Made by a program: the position numbers and the translations under genes. The notes below the pieces were generated by a model. It had not been told where the DNA came from and ran no database searches. It saw only the letters and a program-made list of their open reading frames with translations. From assembly GCA_959607715.1 (NCBI GenBank), contig CAUHNN010000004.1, forward strand, positions 1 to 64,000: a stretch of 64,000 bases of DNA, written 5' to 3'. Below, piece after piece: positions 14,192 through 22,743 of the stretch. The stretch is from an uncultured Eggerthella sp. (GTDB lineage Bacteria > Actinomycetota > Coriobacteriia > Coriobacteriales > Eggerthellaceae). Position 1 is the first letter of the stretch, and each line of letters opens with the position of its first letter.

Positions 14192-15469
14192 GTGCAGGAT
14201 TTGCCCAACGGCTTCACGGGGTTCGCGAAGCGAGCCCCCGACCCGAATTACCAATACACGCGCTCGAACGACCAGCGCGATTCCCAGCTGGCTCGGCCGC
14301 TTTCCGAAGAGGTGGTCGACGCAATCCCCGAGATCGACCGTCGCTGGGCATGGGTCGAGATCGATCGCAGCGCCATCCAGTACAACGTCCTTCAGACGAA
14401 AAAGCAGCTCGAGAGCGGCTGTCGCCTGCTTGCCGTCGTCAAGGCCGACGGCTACGGGCACGGTGCCGTTCAGGTGGCGAAGGCCGCCACTTCGGCTGGG
14501 GCGAGCTACCTGGCGGTCGCCACGGTGAGCGAAGGCGTCGAGCTTCGCCGCGCGGGCATGCGCGAGCCTATTCTCGTCCTGAGCGAGCCGCCCGCCTCGT
14601 CGGTCGATCTGCTTCTGTATTACCGCATCATGCCCTCGATCTACACGTCGGAGTTCGCCATCGCCTATGCCGAGGCCGCCGATTCCCATGGCATGAAGGC
14701 CCCGTACCATTTGGCCATCAACTCGGGGATGAACCGCATCGGCGTGCGCCATGACCAGGTGGTCGAGTTCCTTCATCAGGTCGGCTTCCACCGCGCGCTC
14801 TCCCTCGAGGGGTGCTTCACTCATTTCGCGACGGCCGATTCACTCGAGACGCTTGATTTCCAGATCCAGATCAAGCGATTCGTCGAGGCGATGCGCGCCG
14901 TCGAAGCGGCGGGCATCGATCCGGGCATCGTCCATTGCGATAACTCGGCGGCGATCTACCGTTTTCCGAAGACCCATTTCGATATGGTGCGCATGGGCAT
15001 CTCCCTCTACGGATACCAGCCTGCGCCCGATACGCATCGTCTCATCGATTTGAGGCCCGCCATGAGCGTCCATGCCCGCATCACCAACGTCGCGCATGTC
15101 CCGATGAGCGAAGGGGTGGGGTACGGCATGACGTATCGCTCTCCTGGCAGCGTGAAGATCTGTACGCTGCCCATCGGCTACGCCGACGGGCTCATGAGGC
15201 TTCTTTCGAACAAGATCGACTTCGCCTTCAACGATCGTGCAGTCCATCAGGTCGGCAACATCTGCATGGACCAGTGCATGTTCGAGGTCGACTTGCGCTC
15301 GCGCGTCGCCGCTCCGACGCTTGATCCCCATATCGGCGACGAAGTGCTCGTGGCCGGCCCCCATCCACGCGTTGAATGCTCCATTGATGCGATGGCCAAT
15401 CGCGCGGCGACCATTCCGTACGAGGTGTGCATCGGCTTTGCCCAGCGCATGCCGCGCATCTACCGTTGA
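14192..15469 (+). CDS. alr: Alanine racemase
   Basis: A 425-residue fold-type III PLP enzyme making D-alanine for peptidoglycan. Lys84 (VVKADGYGHG) binds PLP, the second catalytic Tyr is in EGVGYGMTY and the C-terminal domain has NICMDQCMFEVD. About 50 residues precede the usual family start (WAWVEIDRSAIQYN), giving a long polar N terminus. The GTG at 14192 follows GAAGG, so this extension is probably real. TATACT at 14154-14159 is a possible -10. The uracil-DNA glycosylase gene follows after 9 bp. Confidence 0.95.
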   Translation: MQDLPNGFTGFAKRAPDPNYQYTRSNDQRDSQLARPLSEEVVDAIPEIDRRWAWVEIDRSAIQYNVLQTKKQLESGCRLLAVVKADGYGHGAVQVAKAATSAGASYLAVATVSEGVELRRAGMREPILVLSEPPASSVDLLLYYRIMPSIYTSEFAIAYAEAADSHGMKAPYHLAINSGMNRIGVRHDQVVEFLHQVGFHRALSLEGCFTHFATADSLETLDFQIQIKRFVEAMRAVEAAGIDPGIVHCDNSAAIYRFPKTHFDMVRMGISLYGYQPAPDTHRLIDLRPAMSVHARITNVAHVPMSEGVGYGMTYRSPGSVKICTLPIGYADGLMRLLSNKIDFAFNDRAVHQVGNICMDQCMFEVDLRSRVAAPTLDPHIGDEVLVAGPHPRVECSIDAMANRAATIPYEVCIGFAQRMPRIYR

Positions 15470-15478
15470 GGAGGCACC

Positions 15479-16066
15479 ATGGTACAGGTTCCCTCGCTTT
15501 CGCTCGATGAGATCCGTTTTCGTGTCGAGGGCTGCCGGGCATGCTCATTGTGCGAAGGGCGTACGAACACGGTTTTCGGCGAAGGCGATCCCCATGCGCG
15601 CGTCCTCATCATCGGGGAGGCCCCCGGCAAGAACGAGGATCTTCAGGGCCGTCCTTTCGTCGGGGCGGCGGGGCGATTTCTCGACGAGCTGCTCGATGCG
15701 GCCGGCCTCAAGCGGGAGGAAGTCTTCATCGCCAACGTCTTGAAGTGCCGTCCTCCGTCGAATCGCAATCCCAAGGCCGATGAAATCGAGGCGTGCGCCC
15801 CGTTCCTTCGGGAGCAGACTCAGGCGATCGATCCGTACGTCATCGTGACGCTCGGCAATTTCGCCACGCAGTTCATTCTGCGCACGCAGACGGGCATTAC
15901 CCATCTGCGCGGAACGGTGAATCAGACGGGGCGCTTTATCGTGATGCCCGTTTTCCATCCTGCGGCGGCCATTTACGACCGTTCAAAGCGAGATGTGCTC
16001 CTTGCTGATTTCGAGAGAATCGGCTTGATCGTGCGTGATAGAATGCAGCAGGACAAACGAAACTGA
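15479..16066 (+). CDS. Family 4 uracil-DNA glycosylase with iron-sulfur cluster
   Basis: A 195-residue enzyme that excises uracil from DNA. Motif A GEAPGKNEDLQGRPFVG and motif B HPAAAIY are present. Cys19, Cys22 and Cys25 (CRACSLC), Cys90 (VLKCRPP) and Cys106 supply a [4Fe-4S] cluster typical of family 4. Start ATG 15479 lies behind GAGGAGG at the end of alr, so the two genes are co-transcribed. Confidence 0.92.
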   Translation: MVQVPSLSLDEIRFRVEGCRACSLCEGRTNTVFGEGDPHARVLIIGEAPGKNEDLQGRPFVGAAGRFLDELLDAAGLKREEVFIANVLKCRPPSNRNPKADEIEACAPFLREQTQAIDPYVIVTLGNFATQFILRTQTGITHLRGTVNQTGRFIVMPVFHPAAAIYDRSKRDVLLADFERIGLIVRDRMQQDKRN

Positions 16067-16091
16067 CAACTTTCTTGTTGAGGAGTTCAAA

Positions 16092-16319
16092 ATGGTTGAA
16101 AAGACTGACGTGGCAGCTGTGCTCGAGCTCATCCGCCCCTCTCTCCAGGCTGACGGCGGCGATGTCGAGCTGATCGACGTTGCCGAGGACGGTACGGTCA
16201 CCGTCGAGCTTCAGGGTGCTTGCAAGGGCTGCCCCATGTCCCAGATGACGCTCGCCCATGGCGTGGAGCGCGTTTTGAAGGAGCGCGTTCCCGGCGTGAC
16301 CCGCGTCGTTCCGGCGTAA
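16092..16319 (+). CDS. NifU-like iron-sulfur scaffold (C-terminal domain only)
   Basis: A 75-residue protein from ATG 16092, preceded by GAGGAG. It is a complete NifU C-terminal domain: LIRPSLQADGGDVELIDV and the cluster-binding CKGCPMSQMTLAHGVE with Cys44 and Cys47. Stand-alone proteins of this kind carry and deliver Fe-S clusters. It sits between a Fe-S glycosylase and a Cys-rich protein. Confidence 0.93.
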   Translation: MVEKTDVAAVLELIRPSLQADGGDVELIDVAEDGTVTVELQGACKGCPMSQMTLAHGVERVLKERVPGVTRVVPA

Positions 16320-16346
16320 TGTCCCTCGCAAAGAGGCGTTGAGGTC

Positions 16347-16601
16347 ATGGCTCACTGCTGGGAACAGCGCGGCTGCGACGAGGAAATGCAGTCCCGCTGC
16401 CCTCATAACACCCCGGGAGAACCGTGCCCGGCCGACTGTCATTTCGCGGCGTGCTACCGTCCGACCCACGTGGTCACGCAGAACTTCGATCTTCTGCTCA
16501 GGCCCGATCTGGATCGCGAGGCAAGCGTGAAGGACATCTGTCGCTTCTGCGAGTTCTTCCTTGCGCATGGCCCTACGCTCGAAGGCCCTGCATCTCGCTA
16601 A
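16347..16601 (+). CDS. Cysteine-rich protein of unknown function
   Basis: An 84-residue protein with nine Cys, arranged as MAHCWEQRGCDEEMQSRCPH, then PCPADCHFAACYRPTH and CRFCEFFL. The pattern suggests binding of iron-sulfur clusters or zinc. The family is widespread in anaerobic Coriobacteriia and Firmicutes and uncharacterised. It follows the NifU-like gene by 27 bp, which suggests a shared role in metal-centre handling. Confidence 0.7.
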   Translation: MAHCWEQRGCDEEMQSRCPHNTPGEPCPADCHFAACYRPTHVVTQNFDLLLRPDLDREASVKDICRFCEFFLAHGPTLEGPASR

Positions 16602-16661
16602 ATGTTTACCTCGAGGCCGCGCATGCAAGCGCGGCCTCTCTTTGTTTGAAGGGTGGCATGC

Positions 16662-17489
16662 ATGCTCAATGAACTCTACCATGCGCTCGATCCGGTTGCG
16701 TTTGCGCTCGGCCCGTTCACGGTGCGCTGGTATGCGCTCGCCTACCTTGCTGGATTCATCTGCGCGATCTTCGTGATGTATCGTGTCGGCAAGCGCTGGA
16801 ACATCCGTTTCACCATCGACGATCTGAGCACGATTCTCCTGTGCGCGATGATCGGCGTCATCGTCGGGGGCCGTCTGGGGTACGTGCTCGTCTACGACTG
16901 GCCCACGTATGCGTCCAATCCGCTCGCAATCCTCGATCTTTCTCGAGGAGGCATGAGTTTTCATGGTGGTTTCGTGGGGGCCCTTCTCGGCGGCGTGGTG
17001 GCGTCGCGCGTGGTCAAGGTGCCGTACCTCACGCTTGTCGATCTCGCGATGATAGGCGTGCCCATCGGGCTGTTCTTCGGCAGGTGCGCCAACTTCGTCA
17101 ACGGCGAGCTGTGGGGCGCCCCGACCGATCTTCCCTGGGGCGTGGTTTTCGGGGGATCGGCTGTCCTGGTGGCACGCCACCCCAGCCAGCTCTACGAGGC
17201 GCTTCTCGAGGGCGTCGTCCTGTTCATCGTCCTGTTCGCCTTGTCGCGCAAGCGTCCTCCGTTGCCGCGTGGGTCGTATACCGGGGTTTTCATGGTGGGC
17301 TACGGGATATGCCGCTTCCTCGTTGAATTCGTTCGCCAGCCGGACGTTCAGCTTGGTTACCTGTGGGGTGGCTGGCTGACCATGGGCCAGGTCCTCTCCT
17401 TGCCGCTGATCGTCGGTGGTGCAATTGTGTTGATTTACGCGATCAGGCGCAATGCCCCGCAAGTAGGGGCTAGAAATGTTAGCGATTAG
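16662..17489 (+). CDS. lgt: Prolipoprotein diacylglyceryl transferase
   Basis: A 275-residue integral membrane enzyme that transfers diacylglycerol from phosphatidylglycerol to the lipobox Cys. Seven membrane segments are evident. Conserved stretches are MIGVIVGGRLGYVLVYDW, GGMSFHGGFVGA, FFGRCANFVNGELWG and RHPSQLYEALLEG. Start ATG 16662 is best placed behind AAGGGTGG. At least one lipoprotein substrate is encoded in the window at 24876. Confidence 0.95.
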   Translation: MLNELYHALDPVAFALGPFTVRWYALAYLAGFICAIFVMYRVGKRWNIRFTIDDLSTILLCAMIGVIVGGRLGYVLVYDWPTYASNPLAILDLSRGGMSFHGGFVGALLGGVVASRVVKVPYLTLVDLAMIGVPIGLFFGRCANFVNGELWGAPTDLPWGVVFGGSAVLVARHPSQLYEALLEGVVLFIVLFALSRKRPPLPRGSYTGVFMVGYGICRFLVEFVRQPDVQLGYLWGGWLTMGQVLSLPLIVGGAIVLIYAIRRNAPQVGARNVSD

Positions 17490-17575
17490 GTAGCATAATA
17501 GGTGAAACGATATCAACCCGCCGATGCGAAGGCCCGAACAGCGCATCGGCAGGATTTTCCTGGAAGGGGATCAGT

Positions 17576-17953
17576 ATGAAACTCGCATTCTACCAGTGCG
17601 CACATTGTGGAAACATCGCCGTCAAGGTTCTCGATCGCGGCGTGCCGCTGTTCTGCTGCGGTGAGAAGATGCAGCTCCTCGAGGCCGGCGTTACCGATGC
17701 CGCCGTCGAGAAGCACGTGCCGGTCGTCACCGTCGGGGAGCAGGTTCACGTTGAGGTTGGAAGCACCCTTCATCCCATGGAGGAGGCTCACTACATCACG
17801 ATGATCGTCCTGGAGACCGAAAAGGGCTTCCAGGTCAAGGAGCTTGCGCCCGGCGAAGAGCCCAAGGCCGATTTCGCCGTCGTCGAGGGCGATAAGCCCG
17901 TCGCCGTGTACGAGTACTGCAATCTTCACGGTTTGTGGAAGCACGAGCTGTAA
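17576..17953 (+). CDS. Superoxide reductase (desulfoferrodoxin)
   Basis: A 125-residue two-domain enzyme that reduces superoxide to peroxide without making oxygen. The N-terminal desulforedoxin centre is Cys8, Cys11, Cys27 and Cys28. The catalytic Fe site has His47 (EKHVPV), His66 and His72 (HPMEEAHYI), Cys115 and His118 (CNLHGLW). It stands alone between lgt and a terminator, with SD GGAAGGGG. It is a strong marker of an anaerobic life style. Confidence 0.95.
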   Translation: MKLAFYQCAHCGNIAVKVLDRGVPLFCCGEKMQLLEAGVTDAAVEKHVPVVTVGEQVHVEVGSTLHPMEEAHYITMIVLETEKGFQVKELAPGEEPKADFAVVEGDKPVAVYEYCNLHGLWKHEL

Positions 17954-17968
17954 ATCGTTCTGCGAGCC

Positions 17969-17994
17969 AAGGCCACCCTTCGGGGTGGCCTTTT
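17969..17994 (+). terminator. Rho-independent terminator after superoxide reductase
   Basis: Ten-bp stem (17969-17978 with 17983-17992) with a short T tail. Confidence 0.8.
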
Positions 17995-18011
17995 CGCGTA
18001 TTATGGAGCGA

Positions 18012-19319
18012 ATGACACACTACGGACCACATACCGTTGCGCACGATTCGCCTTGCGATCTCGTCGTGATCGGCGCAGGGGCGTCGGGCTTGGCCTGCGC
18101 GATTTCGTGCGCTCAGGAACTCGAGCGCGCGGGGGTTCGCGATGGCGTGCGCATCGTCGTGCTCGAATCCGCTTCGAAACCGGGGCGGTCGATTCTCGCG
18201 AGCGGCAACGGGCGCTGCAACTTCTCCAATTCCCGTATCGACGTGGATCGCTATCGCGGCTCCTCGTTCGTTTCGGCGGCGTCGGAATCGCTTGGGGAAA
18301 CGCCCGCCTCGAGCACGCTTTCCTGGCTTGCCGACCTGGGTCTTCTGTGGCGCGAGGCCCCCGCGGGTAGCGGCATGCTGTTCCCTGCGACGAACCAGGC
18401 ATCGACCGTTCTCGAGGTGCTTCTCTTGGCGTGCGATCGTCTTGGCATCGATGTGGCCTGTGAATATCGCGCAGAACGGCTCTTCGCCGAGGGTCGGGGG
18501 TATCGCGTCGAAGGCTCCCGCGCCGTCGAGGTGGGGCGTCGCGTCGTGGGCAAAAAGTTCAAGAAGGTCAAGCGCGACCTTGAGTGGCGCCCCTTCTCCT
18601 TCTCTTCTTCCGGTGTCGTCCTCGCCGTCGGAGGGGGTCCTTCCGACGGCCTCACCCTCGATTGCGCGTGTTCGGCGCCGCAAGGGATCCTCGGCCCCCT
18701 TGCCGCAAGCGGCCCGGGCATCCCTTCTCTTGACGGCGTGCGCATCCAGGCGCGCCTTTCCTTGCCCGACCGAGGGTTTTCCGAGGTGGGGGAGGTGCTT
18801 TTCCGTTCGTACGGCCTATCGGGCATCGTCGCCTTCAATGCATCGCGTTTCGCGGCAGAGGGCTGCGCTTTGGAGCTTGATGCCCTCTACGACCTCGATG
18901 AACAGGCGTTATGCGAGCGATTGGGGAAGCGCATCGCCGCCTATCCGCTTGCGACGCTTCGGGAATGCCTTGTCGGCCTCGTCCTGCCCGAGGTGGCCGC
19001 CGCGGCGTGCGAAGCCGCCGGGCTTTCCCTCGACGCGCGGGTGGACGAGGTGACGGCTCGCCGTGCGGCATGCGCCCTCAAGCGCATTCCCTTCACGGTG
19101 CACAGGGCGGCATCGGATCGTCCCTGCCAGGTGTCGCGTGGCGGGCTTTCGCTGGAGGGATTCGACCCTTCATCGATGGAGTCGGTGGCCCACCCGGGGC
19201 TCTATGCCCTCGGTGAAGCGCTCGACGTGGATGGCCCGTGCGGCGGATACAACCTCGACTGGGCATGGAAAAGCGGGATCCTCGCGGGGATCCACGCAGG
19301 AAGGAACCTGGCATGCTGA
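18012..19319 (+). CDS. HI0933/BaiN-type flavoprotein
   Basis: About 435 residues. An N-terminal Rossmann motif (VVIGAGASGLACAISCA), ILASGNGRCNFSNSR and a C-terminal CGGYNLDWAWKSGILAG place it in the HI0933 family of FAD-binding oxidoreductases, some of which reduce unsaturated bile-acid intermediates; the substrate here is unknown. In-frame ATGs are at 18003 and 18012, neither with a ribosome site. TATTAT (17999-18004) lies about seven bases before 18012, the layout of a leaderless transcript. The downstream flavoprotein overlaps it by seven bases. Confidence 0.85.
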   Translation: MTHYGPHTVAHDSPCDLVVIGAGASGLACAISCAQELERAGVRDGVRIVVLESASKPGRSILASGNGRCNFSNSRIDVDRYRGSSFVSAASESLGETPASSTLSWLADLGLLWREAPAGSGMLFPATNQASTVLEVLLLACDRLGIDVACEYRAERLFAEGRGYRVEGSRAVEVGRRVVGKKFKKVKRDLEWRPFSFSSSGVVLAVGGGPSDGLTLDCACSAPQGILGPLAASGPGIPSLDGVRIQARLSLPDRGFSEVGEVLFRSYGLSGIVAFNASRFAAEGCALELDALYDLDEQALCERLGKRIAAYPLATLRECLVGLVLPEVAAAACEAAGLSLDARVDEVTARRAACALKRIPFTVHRAASDRPCQVSRGGLSLEGFDPSSMESVAHPGLYALGEALDVDGPCGGYNLDWAWKSGILAGIHAGRNLAC

Positions 19320-20998
19320 CGCTTTCTAACGTCGCGCTTCCCCTCGATGCGCAGATGGACGACCGGTCGCTCGCCGCGCGTGCGGCGAAGATCCTCGGAA
19401 TCGACGAATCGAGCGTGGCTTCGTGCTCCCTGACCAAGCGCAGCGTCGATGCGCGCAAGAAAGACCGCGTTCATTTCGTCGTCTCCTTCGACGTCTCCCT
19501 CTTAGACGCATCCCTCGAGGAGGCGCTGCTGGAAAAGGGCTTTTCAGCGGCGACGGTGCGTCGACGCAAGGAGCCGTTCGTTTTGACCTACCCCGCCATC
19601 GACCCTCCCTCCGTGCGGCCCGTTGTCGTGGGGGCGGGTCCCGCCGGCCTGTTCGCGGCGCTTTTCCTCGCGCGCTGCGGGGTTCGTCCCCTTCTCGTGG
19701 AGCGGGGCTTCGACGTCGATCGGCGTGCGCGCGACGTTTCTCGCTTCGAGCGCGAGGGAGTGCTCGATCCTCGCTCCAACATCCAGTTCGGCGAAGGAGG
19801 AGCGGGCACGTTTTCCGACGGTAAGCTCACGACGAACATCAAGAACAAGATGGCTCCCACGGTGCTGCAGTGGTTCGTCGAGGCGGGTGCGCCCGAAAGC
19901 ATCCTCGTCGAAGCCCACCCGCATCTCGGAAGCGACAACCTCCCGGCGATCGTGAAGGCCATGCGAGACGAGATCATCTCGCTCGGCGGGGAGGTTCGCT
20001 TCGGTACGCGGTTGGTCGATTGGCGCCTTGAGGAGGGGCGCCTTGTCTCGATTGAGCTCGAGGGGGAGGACGGATCCCGGGAAGAGCTTGCCGCCGAGGC
20101 GCTTGTCCTTGCGTGCGGCCACTCGGCGCGCGACGTCTTCGAGCTTGCGCAGGGCAGCGGGCTGTTCATGGAGCAGAAGCCTTTCTCCGTCGGCGTGCGC
20201 ATCGAGCACCCCCAAGAGCTCATCAACGTTTCCCAGTGGGGCGATTTTGCCTCGCATCCTTCTTTGGGCGCCGCCGAATACAAGCTGGCCGTCCATCTTC
20301 CGAATGGCAGGAGCGTCTATACGTTCTGCATGTGTCCCGGTGGGGAAGTGGTGGCTGCGGCAAGCGAGGAGGGCGGTGTGGTCACCAACGGCATGAGCGC
20401 ATATGCGCGTGCGGGCAGTAACGCCAATGCTGCGCTGCTCGTCAATGTCGGACCAGATGATTTCGAAAGCGACGAGGTGCTCGCCGGCGTCGAGTTTCAG
20501 CGTGCTCTCGAGCAGGCGGCCTATCGCTGCGCCCGTGCCCACGGAGCAGCCCCCTATCAGGCGCCGGCCCAGCGGGTGGGGGACTTTCTCTCGATGGCGG
20601 GTGCGCCTCGCGCCTCGCGCGGGGAATCGTCCGGTTCTCCGGTTGAGGCCACGTACGGCCGCGGCGTGGTGGAGGCGCCGCTCGAAGAATGCCTCCCTCC
20701 CTTCGTCATCGACTCCTTGGCCGCGGCGCTGCCCTTGATGGATCGCAGGCTCAAGGGCTTCAGCGATCCCGATGCTCTTCTGACGGCACCCGAGACGCGT
20801 TCATCGTCGCCTGTCCGCATCTGCCGGGAGAAGGATCTCCAGGCGCGCGTCGCCGCGTCTCCCGAGCAGCGCTCGTCCGCTCCGGCTTCGGGCATCTACC
20901 CCTGTGGCGAGGGGCCAGGCTTCGCCGGCGGCATCATGTCGGCGGCCTGCGACGGCCTTCGCGTCGCCCTTCAGCTCGCGCTTCGTTACGAAGCGTGA
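19313..20998 (+). CDS. FAD-dependent dehydrogenase (COG2509-type)
   Basis: About 561 residues from ATG 19313, which follows GGAAGGAA and overlaps the previous gene by seven bases, so translation is coupled. An N-terminal domain (1-95) resembles the substrate-binding region of this family, followed by PVVVGAGPAGLFAALFLARC, FGEGGAGTFSDGKLTTNIKN and a C-terminal PCGEGPGFAGGIMSAACDG. These uncharacterised dehydrogenases are conserved in anaerobes. Two unlike FAD enzymes in one overlapping unit suggests a linked redox function. Confidence 0.85.
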   Translation: MLTLSNVALPLDAQMDDRSLAARAAKILGIDESSVASCSLTKRSVDARKKDRVHFVVSFDVSLLDASLEEALLEKGFSAATVRRRKEPFVLTYPAIDPPSVRPVVVGAGPAGLFAALFLARCGVRPLLVERGFDVDRRARDVSRFEREGVLDPRSNIQFGEGGAGTFSDGKLTTNIKNKMAPTVLQWFVEAGAPESILVEAHPHLGSDNLPAIVKAMRDEIISLGGEVRFGTRLVDWRLEEGRLVSIELEGEDGSREELAAEALVLACGHSARDVFELAQGSGLFMEQKPFSVGVRIEHPQELINVSQWGDFASHPSLGAAEYKLAVHLPNGRSVYTFCMCPGGEVVAAASEEGGVVTNGMSAYARAGSNANAALLVNVGPDDFESDEVLAGVEFQRALEQAAYRCARAHGAAPYQAPAQRVGDFLSMAGAPRASRGESSGSPVEATYGRGVVEAPLEECLPPFVIDSLAAALPLMDRRLKGFSDPDALLTAPETRSSSPVRICREKDLQARVAASPEQRSSAPASGIYPCGEGPGFAGGIMSAACDGLRVALQLALRYEA

Positions 20999-21113
20999 TC
21001 CTTCGGCATCCCGGCCGCGCCGTTTTGCCCGAGGGGCGGTATGATGGCTTTCTGCGGATGCGCGCCGCGAGGGCGCGCATCGATTCTCGATGGATGCGAA
21101 GGGCGGTGGGCGA

Positions 21114-21752
21114 ATGCTTTCATCGGCGCAAGCGCGCGATCGGGTCGTGCGGGCTTTGAAGGAAGGGGAGGCGGTCGTTTTGCCGACCGACACCTTGTTC
21201 GGTCTCGGGGTTTGCGTTTCTTGTTGCCCCGACCCGAAGGAGCTCTACCGGATAAAGCGCCGAGACGAGGGAAAGCCCATCGCTTGGCTTGTGGCGTCTC
21301 CATCCGCCCTTGATCTCTACGGTGAAGAGGTGCCCGAAGAAGCGCATCTTCTCGCCGATGCCTTTTGGCCGGGCCCCCTCACCCTCATCGTGCGCGCCTC
21401 CTCCCTTGTCCCGCCGGCGTACCGCTCAAAACAGGGGACGATCGGGTTGCGCATGCCGGCGAGCGAGGCGGCGTTGTCGCTCATCGCCCTGGCAGGCGGT
21501 CCCTTGGCGACGACGTCGGCCAACCTGTCGGGCGATTCCGATGCGCTCACGTTTTCCGCTCTCGATGAGCGGGTGCTCTCCCAGGTGGGCGGCGCCTTCG
21601 ACGACGGGGAGGAGAAGAGCGGCATCGCCTCGACCGTCGTCGATGTGTCCCAGGGTGATTTGATGGTGAAGCGCGAAGGGGCGATTTCCCCTAGCCAGCT
21701 GCGTTGCGCGCTTGTGCGCGGCGGGAAAGGAGGCGGCCATCATGGATCGTGA
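21114..21752 (+). CDS. tsaC: Threonylcarbamoyl-AMP synthase
   Basis: The YrdC/Sua5 enzyme that makes threonylcarbamoyl-adenylate for the t6A37 modification of ANN-decoding tRNAs. ATG 21114 (MLSSAQARDRVVRAL) has GGTGG six bases upstream and matches the family start; ATG 21090 would add eight residues. Landmarks are VLPTDTLFGLG, the KRRDEGKP Lys/Arg site and TTSANLSG. The last 11 bases overlap the hydrolase gene. Confidence 0.93.
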   Translation: MLSSAQARDRVVRALKEGEAVVLPTDTLFGLGVCVSCCPDPKELYRIKRRDEGKPIAWLVASPSALDLYGEEVPEEAHLLADAFWPGPLTLIVRASSLVPPAYRSKQGTIGLRMPASEAALSLIALAGGPLATTSANLSGDSDALTFSALDERVLSQVGGAFDDGEEKSGIASTVVDVSQGDLMVKREGAISPSQLRCALVRGGKGGGHHGS

Positions 21753-22740
21753 GGTCGTGAGACAGGAAACCTCGGCGCTTTCCTCTGACGGGCTTTCGTG
21801 GCTGCGCGTGATGATCTGGCTCCCCGGGGAAGGCTACCTTTGCCGCGGTATCGTGCAGCTGGTCCATGGGATGGCCGAGCACATCGAGCGCTACGATCCG
21901 TTCGCGCGCTACCTTGCCGAGCTCGGCTACATCGTCGTCGGGCATGACCACATCGGTCATGGGAAAAGCGTGGCAAGCGAAGATGAGCTCGGATGCCTGC
22001 CTCTTCGCGGCGGCGTCGACATCTTGGTGGAGGACGTGCTCGCTGCTCGCAAGGCGGCTTTTTCCTTCATCGATCTTCCCCCTGATCTTCCCCTGTTCAT
22101 CTTCGGGCACTCGATGGGGAGCTTCGTGACGCGTGTTTTCATCTCGCGCCATCCTGAGGGGCTTTCGGGCGCCGTGCTATGCGGCACCGGGGATCCCCCG
22201 CGCATCTTGTCCCTTGCGGGGCGCACGATCGCGCGGGCGATCGGCACCGTTCGCGGCGCCGAGTACCGTTCGCGTCTCGTCGATTCGCTCGTCGTTGGGT
22301 CGTTTTCCTCGGCGATCGAAGGGGCGACGGGAGAAAACGATTGGATATCGACCGATCCGGCCGTTGTGGCTGCTTACGAGGCCGATCCCCTTTCGGGGGT
22401 GATGTTCTCGGTCGGCGGCTACGCCACGCTGACCGATCTGACGGCGCAGGCGGTAAGCCCGTCGTGCGCCGCTGCGGCCCCTGACGATCTTCCCCTTCTT
22501 TTCGTTGCGGGGGCGGATGATCCGGTCGGTTCGTGCGGCAAGGGGGTGCGTGCCGCCGCCGAGCGTTACCGTGAAGCGGGGTCGGTGGACGTTCGGACGA
22601 TCATCTATCCCGAGATGCGCCACGAGATTCTCAACGAGCCCCGTCGCCGCGACGTTTACGTCGACGTCGAGTCGTGGCTCACCGAGCAGTCAGCGAAGGC
22701 TTCGGCGCGCAGGCGCGCCCGAGCGCAAGGAAGGAAGTAG
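21742..22740 (+). CDS. Alpha/beta hydrolase (serine aminopeptidase S33 / monoacylglycerol lipase-like)
   Basis: A 332-residue hydrolase from ATG 21742 behind AAGGAGG. The oxyanion region QLVHGMAEH, nucleophile elbow GHSMG (Ser124), acid in AGADDPVG and His in MRHEILNE complete the catalytic triad. The S33/hydrolase-4 family includes monoacylglycerol lipases and lysophospholipases. Glycerol kinase follows after three bases, so release of glycerol from acylglycerols followed by phosphorylation is a reasonable inference. Confidence 0.85.
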   Translation: MDREVVRQETSALSSDGLSWLRVMIWLPGEGYLCRGIVQLVHGMAEHIERYDPFARYLAELGYIVVGHDHIGHGKSVASEDELGCLPLRGGVDILVEDVLAARKAAFSFIDLPPDLPLFIFGHSMGSFVTRVFISRHPEGLSGAVLCGTGDPPRILSLAGRTIARAIGTVRGAEYRSRLVDSLVVGSFSSAIEGATGENDWISTDPAVVAAYEADPLSGVMFSVGGYATLTDLTAQAVSPSCAAAAPDDLPLLFVAGADDPVGSCGKGVRAAAERYREAGSVDVRTIIYPEMRHEILNEPRRRDVYVDVESWLTEQSAKASARRRARAQGRK

Positions 22741-22743
22741 CCC

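Noticed and set aside
15936..17546. 536-codon minus-strand open frame opposite nifU-like and lgt genes
   Set aside because: Antisense artefact of high GC; all four plus-strand genes beneath it have clear families and ribosome sites.
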